NCBI GenBank assembly: GCA_021413735.1
Contig: JAIOPV010000243.1
Coordinates: forward strand, 1 to 49,090
Reading direction: 5' to 3'
DNA: 49,090 nt
Source: Planctomycetota bacterium
GTDB taxonomy: Bacteria; Planctomycetota; Planctomycetia; Gemmatales; Gemmataceae
The notes under the pieces are model-generated. The model did not search any database, was not told the DNA's origin, and saw only the letters and a program-made list of their open reading frames with translations. Every line of letters begins with the position of its first letter. Position 1 is the first letter of the stretch. The translations under genes and the position numbers were made by a program. This document shows, piece by piece, positions 40,796-48,674 of this stretch.

Positions 40796-41710
40796 TCAAT
40801 CGAGAGGGAGAGTTTCGCCGCCGTTCATCGTTCCGGCTGCCTGCCAGACATTCTGCGGCAGGCCATTACGGCAGAAACGCACGCTCGCGTCGCCGAGAAC
40901 GGCGTTGACTCCGCCCGTGTGCCGGCTCCGTGCCGCGTTCTGTGCGTTGCCCGAAGGGCTTGCCGGCATCAGAGGGTCAGTTGACGCGGTGTAGAAAACC
41001 ATCGAATCGGGAACGCTGGTATTCGGTGTGTTATTCGTCGTGAAACTGAAGCACCCGCGGTCGTTGTTGATGAAGTCGCCCCGAATGTCGAAGACGGCGT
41101 TCCCTGCCATCAGCAATTCGGACATCAGCAGCGTGTTCGAGGTTCCATCGGTCATGTCGAGCATCTTGACGTTTCGCGGCTTCGTGGAGCCATCGGTGTA
41201 CGAGAACGGAGCCACGATGGTTTGATTGGCCGGACCCGGATCGGTGGTGTTTCCCCAATTCACGACATAGTTGCCACGGGCACGGTAATACGGGTCACCT
41301 TGCCAGAACGCCGGTGCCCCGCGATCGGAGGGACACAAATAGGCGGGAACCTGCGCGCAGACGAGGTTCGTGATGGCACTCGTGGCACCGCCGTTGGGTG
41401 CTTGGTGGAATCCCATTGTGTAATCGTACTTGCCGGCGAGTGAGGTTTGCTCGATGTAGGGCCACAGGGGAGGAACCCAGGATGTTCGCGGACTCCAATT
41501 GCTACCCCAAGGAAAACGCCCAGTGATGTCGTGATAGCCGTGCATGGCGATGCCCCACTGCTTGAGGTTGTTCGAGCACTTCATGCGTGCGGCTGATTCC
41601 CGAACCTTCTGGACTGCTGGCAGCAACAGGCCAATCAGGATCGCGATAATTGTGATTACGACAAGTAACTCAATCAGCGTGAAACCACGCGGGGAACGAG
41701 AACGAGACAT
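40796..41710 (-). CDS. DUF1559 (SBP_bac_10) prepilin-like protein, module B
   Basis: 304 aa. AGGAG precedes the ATG at 41710. A type IV pilin-like leader is cleaved at RG before [20 protein letters not shown] (Glu at +5), followed by the DUF1559 body: [30 protein letters not shown], a CPSDR-type loop, [11 protein letters not shown], and near the end [18 protein letters not shown]. These proteins are expanded to large numbers in planctomycetes; their function is not established. The prepilin peptidase that would process it is not in this window. Confidence 0.93.
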   Translation of the reverse strand: MSRSRSPRGFTLIELLVVITIIAILIGLLLPAVQKVRESAARMKCSNNLKQWGIAMHGYHDITGRFPWGSNWSPRTSWVPPLWPYIEQTSLAGKYDYTMGFHQAPNGGATSAITNLVCAQVPAYLCPSDRGAPAFWQGDPYYRARGNYVVNWGNTTDPGPANQTIVAPFSYTDGSTKPRNVKMLDMTDGTSNTLLMSELLMAGNAVFDIRGDFINNDRGCFSFTTNNTPNTSVPDSMVFYTASTDPLMPASPSGNAQNAARSRHTGGVNAVLGDASVRFCRNGLPQNVWQAAGTMNGGETLPLD

Positions 41711-41905
41711 GAGAGTCTCCTGAGATGAGGGTATGATGAGCAATCACGGCACGAACACGAAACGATAAGCCATCTGGTACAGAGACATCATTCGAGAGAC
41801 GATGTCAACCGCTTTCCACTCCAACTTCGCCCAAAAATCAACGAGAGGTCGAAGAATGCGGCACACTGTCGCAAATATATGATGATGATGTGATTTGATC
41901 TGGGT

Positions 41906-41931
41906 GTGCATCACGCAAATGCGTGATGCAC
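41906..41931 (-). terminator. Hairpin after module A lipoprotein
   Basis: TGCATCACGC (41907-41916) pairs perfectly with GCGTGATGCA (41921-41930), with an AAAT loop and one more G-C pair outside. It lies 5 nt beyond the stop of the minus-strand lipoprotein gene. There is no T-run, so termination is only suggested. The rest of 41711-41905 shows nothing recognisable. Confidence 0.45.
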
Positions 41932-41935
41932 CTTG

Positions 41936-42331
41936 TCAGTGAACGGCCTTCTTCGGTGTGATGAGTGGGATCGCGAAGTCGAGCGTGCCACCCCCCGTGG
42001 GAATCTCGACTGCGGTTTCGTATTCGCTAACGATCGGTGCGGGCATCATTCCAGACTCCGGACCGGAGTTCCAGCCGGTGATGCGAACAATGTGTGGACC
42101 ACTCACCGGACCGAACCCCGGTGTTGTCGCATACCGGCCATCGCGAATTTCGGCGGACCCCTGTGGTCCTTTGTTCCCCTTCTTCGTGTCGGGGTCGAAC
42201 TCGATCGTGCCGAACTTGAGCGGTTGACCGTTGTAGGTAACGGTGCCCGACATGGGGCCGCGGCCATCCGAAGCGCCGCACCCCACCGCGAATCCGCAGT
42301 AGACGAAAGCGAGAACGTGAAGTCGTTTCAC
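41936..42331 (-). CDS. Small lipoprotein of DUF1559 module A
   Basis: 131 aa from a GTG at 42331 that overlaps the upstream DUF1559 stop by 4 nt (GTGA), with GGGAG 9 nt upstream. Lipobox FAVGC. The mature part opens MSGTVTYNGQPLKFGTIEFDPD, the same motif as the module B lipoprotein, and ends with PTGGGTLDFAIPL. The overlap implies coupled translation and a shared role with the DUF1559 protein. Confidence 0.85.
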   Translation of the reverse strand: MKRLHVLAFVYCGFAVGCGASDGRGPMSGTVTYNGQPLKFGTIEFDPDTKKGNKGPQGSAEIRDGRYATTPGFGPVSGPHIVRITGWNSGPESGMMPAPIVSEYETAVEIPTGGGTLDFAIPLITPKKAVH

Positions 42332-43275
42332 GGCAACCAACTCCCTGTGGGACCGCCGTCGGCGCGACGACCCAGACTCCGATACGTTGTGAGGTCGATG
42401 TTCTGAGTGACGAACGTAACCGCTCCATCGCAAGTGACGAAGAAGCACCCGCCTTGATGCTTGCTGCCGAACGTGTGGGTGTAAACTTCGTGCATCACGC
42501 TCGTGGCTGGGTCGAGCGTGCTGGAGTTGATGCCCGACATGGTCAGCGCCAGGTTTTGGTGCATCGGTCCGCCAGCCCAGTAATACCCAGATGCCCACGT
42601 CCCACCGTAACTCGATCCGTAGCCCACGGCGTCGATCTGGAGGTACTTGCTCTCGCCGAGGAGAAACGTGTTCGAGCTTCCATCCGTGATGTCAGTGATT
42701 TTGACCTTGGAGTTATTGTAAAGGACGCCCGTATCCGAACCGCGCCGGGTGGTGACTCCGTCGGGGCTGTGGCAGATCCACGGATCGGCTGTGCTCGCTC
42801 CGCCGCCCATCACGCCGAAGTAATTGCAGTTCGCCGTATTTTGATTCGAGTTCGGATCGGAAGGACACTCGTACTTCACGTTCCGTAACCGCTGCTGAGT
42901 GATCTGTGTCGCGGAGCTGCCGCCACCACCGGGGTACAGCCCGAAGAAAACACCATTGACGATGTCGAACGTCTGGTATCGAGCACCATCTTCGATGAAC
43001 GGCAGGATACGGACCGTCCAGGGAGCCCGGCTCGTTCCACCACCTGGACACGGTTCCGGCTTCGTCGTTTCGACGCCGGCCGGGAACGTGCCATAGGAAT
43101 CGTGGAAGTTGTGCAGAGCAAGCCCGAGTTGCTTCATGTTGTTCTGGCACTTCGTGCGTGCGGCTGCCTCACGGACTTTCTGCACGGCAGGCAGCAGAAG
43201 CCCGATCAGGATCGCAATGATTGCAATGACAACAAGCAGTTCGATGAGCGTGAACGCTCGGCGGAGGGGGGACAT
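42328..43275 (-). CDS. DUF1559 (SBP_bac_10) prepilin-like protein, module A
   Basis: 315 aa. The ATG at 43275 starts the leader MSPLRRA, followed by [20 protein letters not shown]. The -1 residue is Ala rather than the usual Gly. An upstream GTG at 43314 is possible, and the ribosome site is poor for both. DUF1559 features: AVQKVREAAARTKCQNNMKQLGLALHNFHD, CPSDPNSNQ, ITDGSSNTFLLGE and FGSKHQGGCFFVTCDGAVTFV, and an ending GSWLP. It is the same domain as module B and overlaps its own lipoprotein gene. Confidence 0.92.
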   Translation of the reverse strand: MSPLRRAFTLIELLVVIAIIAILIGLLLPAVQKVREAAARTKCQNNMKQLGLALHNFHDSYGTFPAGVETTKPEPCPGGGTSRAPWTVRILPFIEDGARYQTFDIVNGVFFGLYPGGGGSSATQITQQRLRNVKYECPSDPNSNQNTANCNYFGVMGGGASTADPWICHSPDGVTTRRGSDTGVLYNNSKVKITDITDGSSNTFLLGESKYLQIDAVGYGSSYGGTWASGYYWAGGPMHQNLALTMSGINSSTLDPATSVMHEVYTHTFGSKHQGGCFFVTCDGAVTFVTQNIDLTTYRSLGRRADGGPTGSWLP

Positions 43276-43325
43276 GGGAGAGTGTGGGATGGAGTAGGTG
43301 GGATAATCAAGCACTTACGAATGCG

Positions 43326-43354
43326 ATTCTACCAGCCCCCTCGAAACCGGGCAA
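43326..43354 (-). promoter_or_regulatory. Sigma-70-type promoter for DUF1559 module A
   Basis: On the minus strand TTGCCC (43349-43354) and TAGAAT (43326-43331) are separated by exactly 17 nt. The predicted start, about 43319, lies ~44 nt upstream of the ATG at 43275. Confidence 0.5.
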
Positions 43355-43454
43355 TTTGATTCAGTGGTGTGAAGATGGCTTTTTCATCCTGAGCACAGTT
43401 CCCCAGAAGTACGGGCCAAATCGAGGTAGGCAGCATGGCTGTGTGGAAATCATT

Positions 43455-43520
43455 GTGAGCGTCGAAGCGGAAGCTCGACGCTCACGAAATCCACCGTCGG
43501 CCTGACGGCTCGACGCTCAC
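43455..43520. repeat. GTGAGCGTCGA inverted repeat cluster
   Basis: GTGAGCGTCGAAGC (43455-43468) faces GCTCGACGCTCAC at both 43473-43485 and 43508-43520. Another GTGAGCGTCGAGGC is at 8361-8374, at the 3' edge of rnpB. Smaller hairpins (GGGGTCACAGACCCC near 43588) follow. No gene is seen in 43276-43641. Confidence 0.7.
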
Positions 43521-43641
43521 ATGAACCCACTGTTTGTGTGCCACCAAAACCAATTGCGACAACAACAACGGGTTCATGTATGAGAGGCGGGGTCACAGAC
43601 CCCGGCTACAACACTGTTCCCCGACGTCTGGGGACTTGTAC

Positions 43642-44013
43642 TCAGCGTCGAAAGAATCGCGAACAAGAACCGCAGGAACCCGAAACTGCAGGCGGAGCCG
43701 TCGGCGAACCGCTGGGAGCCCTCGGCATCATCGTGTAGTAACCCATCGAGCGGGCGAGGCCATCGGTGCCACCCAGCAGGTAGACGCCCGTGTCGTAGGG
43801 GAAGTATCCGTTGCTGCCGACGAGGACACCACCGCTCTTGTAGAAACCATAGACGCCCGTGTTGGGGACGGGTGGGCCAGGGGAGGGAGTCGGTCCGGGA
43901 AGAACCGCTTGATGCGGGGTTGGCGGTGGTGGCCCAAACGCGAGTGGTGGCTGTGCGAAGGCAGGAACTCCGAGAACCGCCGCGAGAACGAGCGCGATCG
44001 CGTACTGCTTCAT
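43642..44013 (-). CDS. Short secreted Pro/Gly-rich protein
   Basis: 123 aa. CGGAG lies 9 nt before the ATG at 44013. Signal peptide MKQYAIALVLAAVLGVPAFA, cleaved before QPP. The mature part is rich in Pro, Gly and Tyr (FGPPPPTPHQ, GVYGFYKSGGVLVGSNGYFPYDTGVYLLGG) and ends with a cysteine pair, GSCGSCSRFFRR. No family recognised; it may be a surface or cell-wall-associated protein. Confidence 0.7.
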   Translation of the reverse strand: MKQYAIALVLAAVLGVPAFAQPPLAFGPPPPTPHQAVLPGPTPSPGPPVPNTGVYGFYKSGGVLVGSNGYFPYDTGVYLLGGTDGLARSMGYYTMMPRAPSGSPTAPPAVSGSCGSCSRFFRR

Positions 44014-44212
44014 GGTGCGTACTCCGTGATCGAATGAGCCATCTTGAACCTTGCCCCGGCTTCGGTGTGGGTCAAAACGTTTTCCATTCGGACAGCGACC
44101 GGCGTCCGAGGGACAGCGGCGCATTCGTGCAACCCAGCATCATTCGTCATCAATTCGCCCGAAAGATACGGTTCCTTTGCCGGTATTTCCAATCATGCGG
44201 TAGGCACCCGAT

Positions 44213-44242
44213 TTGCATCTCCCCCTTATTTTCGCCTACTAT
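44213..44242 (+). promoter_or_regulatory. Sigma-70-type promoter for the glycosyltransferase gene
   Basis: TTGCAT (44213-44218) and TACTAT (44237-44242) are 18 nt apart; the expected start site is ~40 nt upstream of the ATG at 44289. The remaining gap (44014-44212) shows nothing recognisable. Confidence 0.45.
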
Positions 44243-44288
44243 TGGGGTAGGCCTCCTCGGAACAGCCACCGTTGCCGGACACCTCACG

Positions 44289-45029
44289 ATGCGCACGCTC
44301 ACTGCGATTCCCGTTTACAACGAGGCGAAACACGTCCGGCAAGTGCTGGACGAAGTTCGCCGATACAGCCCCGACATTCTCGTCATCAACGACGGCTCGA
44401 CAGACGGCACCGCCGAACTGCTTGATGCCGAACCGAACATACTTCGCGTCGATCATCCGCAGAATCGCGGGTATGGCGCTGCTCTCATTTCGGCGTTCGC
44501 GTTCGCTCTCGAACACGATTACGACGTACTCGTGACGATGGATTGCGACGGCCAGCACGAACCGTCTCGCATCCCCGTGTTGCTCGAAGCGATTCACGAT
44601 TGCGACATCGTTTCGGGGTCGCGTTACTTCCGCGACTTCCGCCAGGACACGCCTGCACCGACCGATCGGCGTTTCATCAACGCGAGCATCACCCGCGAGA
44701 TCAACGAGCGATACGGCTTCGACCTGACAGATTCGTTCTGTGGGTTCAAGGCGTATCGTCGGGAGGCGATGGCGAGGCTGCACATCACGGAACGCGGCTG
44801 GGGAATGCCGTTGCAGTTGTGGGTGCAGGCCGCTCGACAGCGTTTGCGGGTGAAGGAAATCGGGGTGCCGCGGTTGTATCTCGACCCGAACCGGGCGTTC
44901 GGCGGCGTGATGAACGACCCCGAGCAACGGCTCGCTTACTATCGGGAAGTGCTGGCGTCGGCCGAGCGTGACGAGTTGCCGGGGGTGTCGGCGAAGACCA
45001 CGGCGTGCGTTTGTCCGGAGCTTCGCTGA
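44289..45029 (+). CDS. Glycosyltransferase family 2 (dolichyl-phosphate mannose synthase-like)
   Basis: 246 aa. The GT-A fold begins at once: TAIPVYNEAKHVRQVL, DILVINDGSTDGTAELL, NRGYGAAL, and the DxD motif in TMDCDGQHEP (85-87). The later DIVSGSRYF and DSFCGFKAYRREAM are usual in polyprenyl-phosphate mannosyl/glucosyltransferases. No membrane segment is evident, so it is a soluble or peripheral enzyme. Upstream open frame is not family-like. Its stop overlaps the next gene (TGATG), so the two are translationally coupled. Confidence 0.9.
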   Translation: MRTLTAIPVYNEAKHVRQVLDEVRRYSPDILVINDGSTDGTAELLDAEPNILRVDHPQNRGYGAALISAFAFALEHDYDVLVTMDCDGQHEPSRIPVLLEAIHDCDIVSGSRYFRDFRQDTPAPTDRRFINASITREINERYGFDLTDSFCGFKAYRREAMARLHITERGWGMPLQLWVQAARQRLRVKEIGVPRLYLDPNRAFGGVMNDPEQRLAYYREVLASAERDELPGVSAKTTACVCPELR

Positions 45030-46447
45030 TGTCGCGATTGCGGGTGCCCACCGCGAACGGTGACGTGCTGGCCGTTCCCGATTTCGACGCGATTCCGGCG
45101 TTGGTGGAAGAGAATCGCCGTCGGCTCCACCGCGACGATGTGCAGATTGGTGGCATGTCGTTGCGGGAACTGCGGACGCTGGCCCGTCGAGAAGTGTTGA
45201 AGCTGGCTGGCGGACAAGGCGACGGGCCGTTGCTGCTCGCGGGGCATCAGCCAGAGTTGTCGCATCCTGGCGTGTGGGCCAAGAATTTTGCTCTGAACGG
45301 TCTCGCCAAGAAAGCCGGCGGCACAGCTCTCAATCTGATCGTCGATAACGACACACTGAAAAGCACCTCGATACGCTTCCCGGTGGTCTCGGACAAGTGG
45401 CCTGTGCATCTCGAATCGGTCGCGTTCGACACATTTACAGGCGAAGTGCCATACGAAGATCGCAAGGTGATCGACCCCGCGTTTTTCGATTCCTTCGCCG
45501 AACGTGCTGCGCCGATGTGGGCGAACTGGGGTTTTGAGCCGTTGCTCGCGACCGCCTGGCACACGCCCGTTCACGCTGGACCCAAGGCCACAATCGGAGA
45601 CCGGTTCACCACTCTCCGCCACGAGTATGAAGTGAAGTGGGGCTGTCACAACCGCGAACTGAGTGTCAGTCGGCTGTCACAGATGGAAGCGTTTCGCCGA
45701 TTTGCACAGCACATCCTCGCCGATTTGCCAGGATTCCGAGGCGCGTACAACACCGCGATCCGAACTTACCGCGACGCAAACGGCATTCACAGCAAGAATC
45801 ACCCCGCTCCGGAACTCGCTGACGGCGAAGCACCGTTCTGGATTCGCAGGTCTGCCTGTCGGCGCGAACGCGCGACATCAGCAAGCGATGTTTGCAACTT
45901 TCGTCCGCGTGCCCTCACCCTGACGCTGTTCGCCCGCGTGTGCCTCGGCGACTTCTTCATCCACGGCATCGGCGGCGGGAAGTACGACGAAGTCACCGAC
46001 GACATCATCCGCAACTTCTTCGGCATCGAGCCGCCCGCGTATCAAGTGTTGTCCGCAACGTTGCACTTGCCGTTGCCGACGTTCCCCAGCACGCCGCACG
46101 ATCTGAAACGAGCCGAGCGACTGGTGCGAGACCTGCACTGGAACCCACAACGATACCTGCCCGCAGGCACAGCGTCCGAGTTGCTCGTCCGCAAGGCCGC
46201 ACTCGCCCGCAGCGAACCGTCAGTTGCCGATCACGCGGCACGAAAGACGTGGTTCCGCGAACTTCAGCAACTCACGGAACAACTCCGGGTACTGGTCGCG
46301 GGTCGGGTGCCGTTGGCGGAAGCAGAGTTGACGCGAATCCGAGCAGAAGTCGCGGCGAATGAAGTGTTGCAACGCCGCGATTATTCGTGGGTGCTGTATC
46401 CCGAAGAAACGCTTCGGCCATTCCTACAGCGGTTCCTCGCACTGTGA
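45029..46447 (+). CDS. Conserved-looking protein of unknown function
   Basis: 472 aa. The ATG at 45029 overlaps the glycosyltransferase stop, with GGAG 8 nt upstream. Notable segments are LLLAGHQPELSHPGVWAKNFAL, LNLIVDNDTLKSTSIRFP, HNRELSVSRLSQMEAF and FIHGIGGGKYDEVTDDIIRNFFG. The HQPELSHPGVW and GGGKYDEVTD motifs look like ligand or catalytic sites but I cannot assign a family with confidence. No signal peptide or membrane segment. Coupling to the glycosyltransferase suggests work on a glycan or lipid-linked sugar; that is inference. Confidence 0.75.
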   Translation: MSRLRVPTANGDVLAVPDFDAIPALVEENRRRLHRDDVQIGGMSLRELRTLARREVLKLAGGQGDGPLLLAGHQPELSHPGVWAKNFALNGLAKKAGGTALNLIVDNDTLKSTSIRFPVVSDKWPVHLESVAFDTFTGEVPYEDRKVIDPAFFDSFAERAAPMWANWGFEPLLATAWHTPVHAGPKATIGDRFTTLRHEYEVKWGCHNRELSVSRLSQMEAFRRFAQHILADLPGFRGAYNTAIRTYRDANGIHSKNHPAPELADGEAPFWIRRSACRRERATSASDVCNFRPRALTLTLFARVCLGDFFIHGIGGGKYDEVTDDIIRNFFGIEPPAYQVLSATLHLPLPTFPSTPHDLKRAERLVRDLHWNPQRYLPAGTASELLVRKAALARSEPSVADHAARKTWFRELQQLTEQLRVLVAGRVPLAEAELTRIRAEVAANEVLQRRDYSWVLYPEETLRPFLQRFLAL

Positions 46448-46450
46448 TTC

Positions 46451-46497
46451 GCTGCTTGCGGCGGAGCGCCAGCTCTGAGCGCTACGCCGCAAGCGGC
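46451..46497. repeat. GCCGCTTGCGGC-family inverted repeat
   Basis: GCTGCTTGCGGCGGAGCGC (46451-46469) pairs with GCGCTACGCCGCAAGCGGC (46479-46497) with few mismatches. It starts 3 nt after the stop at 46447 and ends 8 nt before the convergent gene's stop at 46506. Confidence 0.7.
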
Positions 46498-46505
46498 AAG
46501 TCCCA

Positions 46506-48437
46506 TCAAAACACGGGTCCGGGGCCGGGTCGCTTGAACGGCTTTTTCGATGGCGGAATCAGCGGCGGAATCACGGGCGGTGGTTCCGGTGCCAGCATGG
46601 ATTCATCCAGCGGGCTTCGTGGATTCGGCGGCGCCAGCAGATCGTCCTCGGCCAGCGGTTCACCTTCCAGAAGCATGGATTCCTCAAGCGGATTCCGCGG
46701 AGAGCCAGGAGTTCGCAGCATCGAATCGTCGTACAGGTCGCGATCGCGAGGCGCAAGCATCGACTCGTCCAGTGGGCTTCGCGGTGGCGCGAGCATGGAT
46801 TCATCGAGCGGGCTTCGCGGTGCGTGCCTGGGCTCATCTAACGGACTGGACATACTGGGTGGCGCGAGCAAATCGTCGGCATTGAGGAAACCCGCGCCAT
46901 CCCCAGGCGGGAGCATAGATTCGTCGAGCGGGTTGGTGTAGACCGGCATTCCAGCCGGCGGCGTTGGTGGCAGCGCTGCCGACTTGGGACGCGAACCCAG
47001 CCCCGGCGCTCTGCCTCGGCTGCCAGGCTTCAATCCGGGGCGTGGTCCCGGCGTCGGACTCAGCGATTCCGCCGACGCGCCATTCGCCCACGCGAGCACT
47101 CGCTTCGCTACCTCAGCCGCTTGCTTGCTCTGCGGTTGCACCGCACCGGATGGCAACCCGAGTTGCATTCCGAGAATGTTTTGCAGCACTGCCGCGATGC
47201 TGAGCGCGAGTTCGCGGTTCGGCTGACGAGCCAATCCCCGCAGCACGTCCACGCCGTCCGGATCGTTCGGGTTCAGCCTGAGCATCAGTTCAGCCGCGAA
47301 CAGCCGCATCGGTGCCGGCTGGTTCATGTTCGTGAGCCGATCGAGCAGATCGGGCGTCAGCATGTGGTGGTCCCGCAACAGCCCCGCGAGTTCCACACGC
47401 AGAGCAGGGGGCGTCTCGTTGCTGAGCATCATCGTCGCGATTTCGTTCGCGAGTTCCGGTTTCTCAGCGTTCAGCAGGTCGCCGTGAAAATGCTCCACAA
47501 CTGTGAGAATGGCTCGCCGGGCCAGCGGGGGGTGTTCGGCCGACCAGGTGATGAGGTCCGCGATGGCAGCAGCAGGCAACCGCCCAGCAGTGGTGAACAT
47601 CGGCCCGTCGTTCACCAACTTGGGGTCGGCCATCGCTTCCTTGACCATCTCGCGGGCAAATGGCCAGCGAGATTCCGAGTTCCACATGAGAGCTTCGGCC
47701 GTTGCGAGCCGTACTTCCGCAGCGGGGTCGCGGAGGAATGTCGCCAGTTCGGTGATGAGTTCTGCCGTTTCGACTCCGGCGAGAGCGTACACGGCAGCCG
47801 CTCGAATTGCCGGTTCCGGGTTCTTGTGTGCGTGCCGCATCACCATCTCGGCCTCGCCCGACCGCCACTGCGGATGATGCTCCAGGGCGCCGAGCGCTGC
47901 CACCTGCACTTCCTGGCGTGCGTTCATGAGCAACGCCAGAGCGGGAGTTGGTTCGTTGTGCATCGCGTTACGCAGAGCGATCGCCTCGGGAACCGTGCGG
48001 CACTCGGCCAGCTCCGTCGGCCAGGCTCGACGGTTCGCGATCCGCCGGCTCCACTTGTTCGCTCGTCGCAGCGGCTCGGCTCCCGTGCGAATCAGATCGT
48101 GGTACGCGAACAGCCCCACGGCAACGATAAACAAGAACCCTTGTGCCAGGTGTGGAACAGGGTCGTTCGAGTTGCCAATGGGAGCCCAGGCCATCGCCAA
48201 CGCGACCAGGTAGAGAACCACGATCGACCCGCTGACGGGTGGTTGCCAGACGGGGTTCGCTCGTCGGAAGATGACCATGAACACGAGTTGAACGACCGCT
48301 CCGCCCGCGATGAGCGGCGAACCCGTGTGAAACGCGAGCAAGCCCAGCACAACGGTCGGCAAAGCAAGCAGCAAGTAGCTGAGCGTTTGGGCCAGAACGC
48401 CGAGATCTCGTTCACGTGGATTCTTCAAGGCACGCAT
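46506..48437 (-). CDS. HEAT-repeat membrane protein with repeated LDESML tail
   Basis: 643 aa from the ATG at 48437 (a GTG two codons upstream is possible). Four membrane segments lie at ~17-36, 42-57, 70-86 and 98-113. A cytoplasmic HEAT-repeat solenoid follows (~145-420: VQVAALGALEHHPQW, IRAAAVYALAGVETAELI, VRLATAEALMW, MRLFAAELMLRL). A Pro/Gly/Arg linker leads to a tail (~510-630) with about seven copies of a short motif, as in NPLDESMLPP, RSPLDESMLAPP, LYDDSMLRTP and NPLEESMLLE. The tail is probably disordered and could serve as a multi-site docking region. Function unknown. Confidence 0.85.
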   Translation of the reverse strand: MRALKNPRERDLGVLAQTLSYLLLALPTVVLGLLAFHTGSPLIAGGAVVQLVFMVIFRRANPVWQPPVSGSIVVLYLVALAMAWAPIGNSNDPVPHLAQGFLFIVAVGLFAYHDLIRTGAEPLRRANKWSRRIANRRAWPTELAECRTVPEAIALRNAMHNEPTPALALLMNARQEVQVAALGALEHHPQWRSGEAEMVMRHAHKNPEPAIRAAAVYALAGVETAELITELATFLRDPAAEVRLATAEALMWNSESRWPFAREMVKEAMADPKLVNDGPMFTTAGRLPAAAIADLITWSAEHPPLARRAILTVVEHFHGDLLNAEKPELANEIATMMLSNETPPALRVELAGLLRDHHMLTPDLLDRLTNMNQPAPMRLFAAELMLRLNPNDPDGVDVLRGLARQPNRELALSIAAVLQNILGMQLGLPSGAVQPQSKQAAEVAKRVLAWANGASAESLSPTPGPRPGLKPGSRGRAPGLGSRPKSAALPPTPPAGMPVYTNPLDESMLPPGDGAGFLNADDLLAPPSMSSPLDEPRHAPRSPLDESMLAPPRSPLDESMLAPRDRDLYDDSMLRTPGSPRNPLEESMLLEGEPLAEDDLLAPPNPRSPLDESMLAPEPPPVIPPLIPPSKKPFKRPGPGPVF

Positions 48438-48623
48438 GTCCACCTGCCCATTTCAGTTCGCTCCCGAGGTTGAGTCGGGAGAATCCCCACGATAAGGGAC
48501 TCCGGGGGCGGAACTTCCGGGATCGCGGGTTCTTTAACTGTAACGGAGGATTCGACCTGGGTCAAACCAACGTGCTGGAAGGATCACGCTGATTACGCGG
48601 AAAGCACATGAAGTTGGCACGTT

Positions 48624-48632
48624 TGCTATAAT
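48624..48632 (+). promoter_or_regulatory. Extended -10 promoter for def
   Basis: TGCTATAAT (48624-48632) is an extended -10 (TGnTATAAT). No good -35 lies 17 nt upstream, which is tolerated by extended -10 promoters. The expected start is ~36 nt before the def ATG. Confidence 0.55.
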
Positions 48633-48674
48633 CCAAAAATCCGACGTGTTGACCGGTTACGAGAGTTTAGCCCG

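Noticed and set aside
45834-45910. Possible frameshift in the gene at 45029-46447 (odd Arg/Ser/Cys-rich stretch)
   Set aside because: The frame stays open on both sides and family alignment is not available; no direct sign of a lesion could be shown.
48612-48630. TTGGCAC...TTGC resembling a sigma-54 promoter
   Set aside because: The GG-GC spacing is too short for sigma-54; the extended -10 TGCTATAAT is the better reading.
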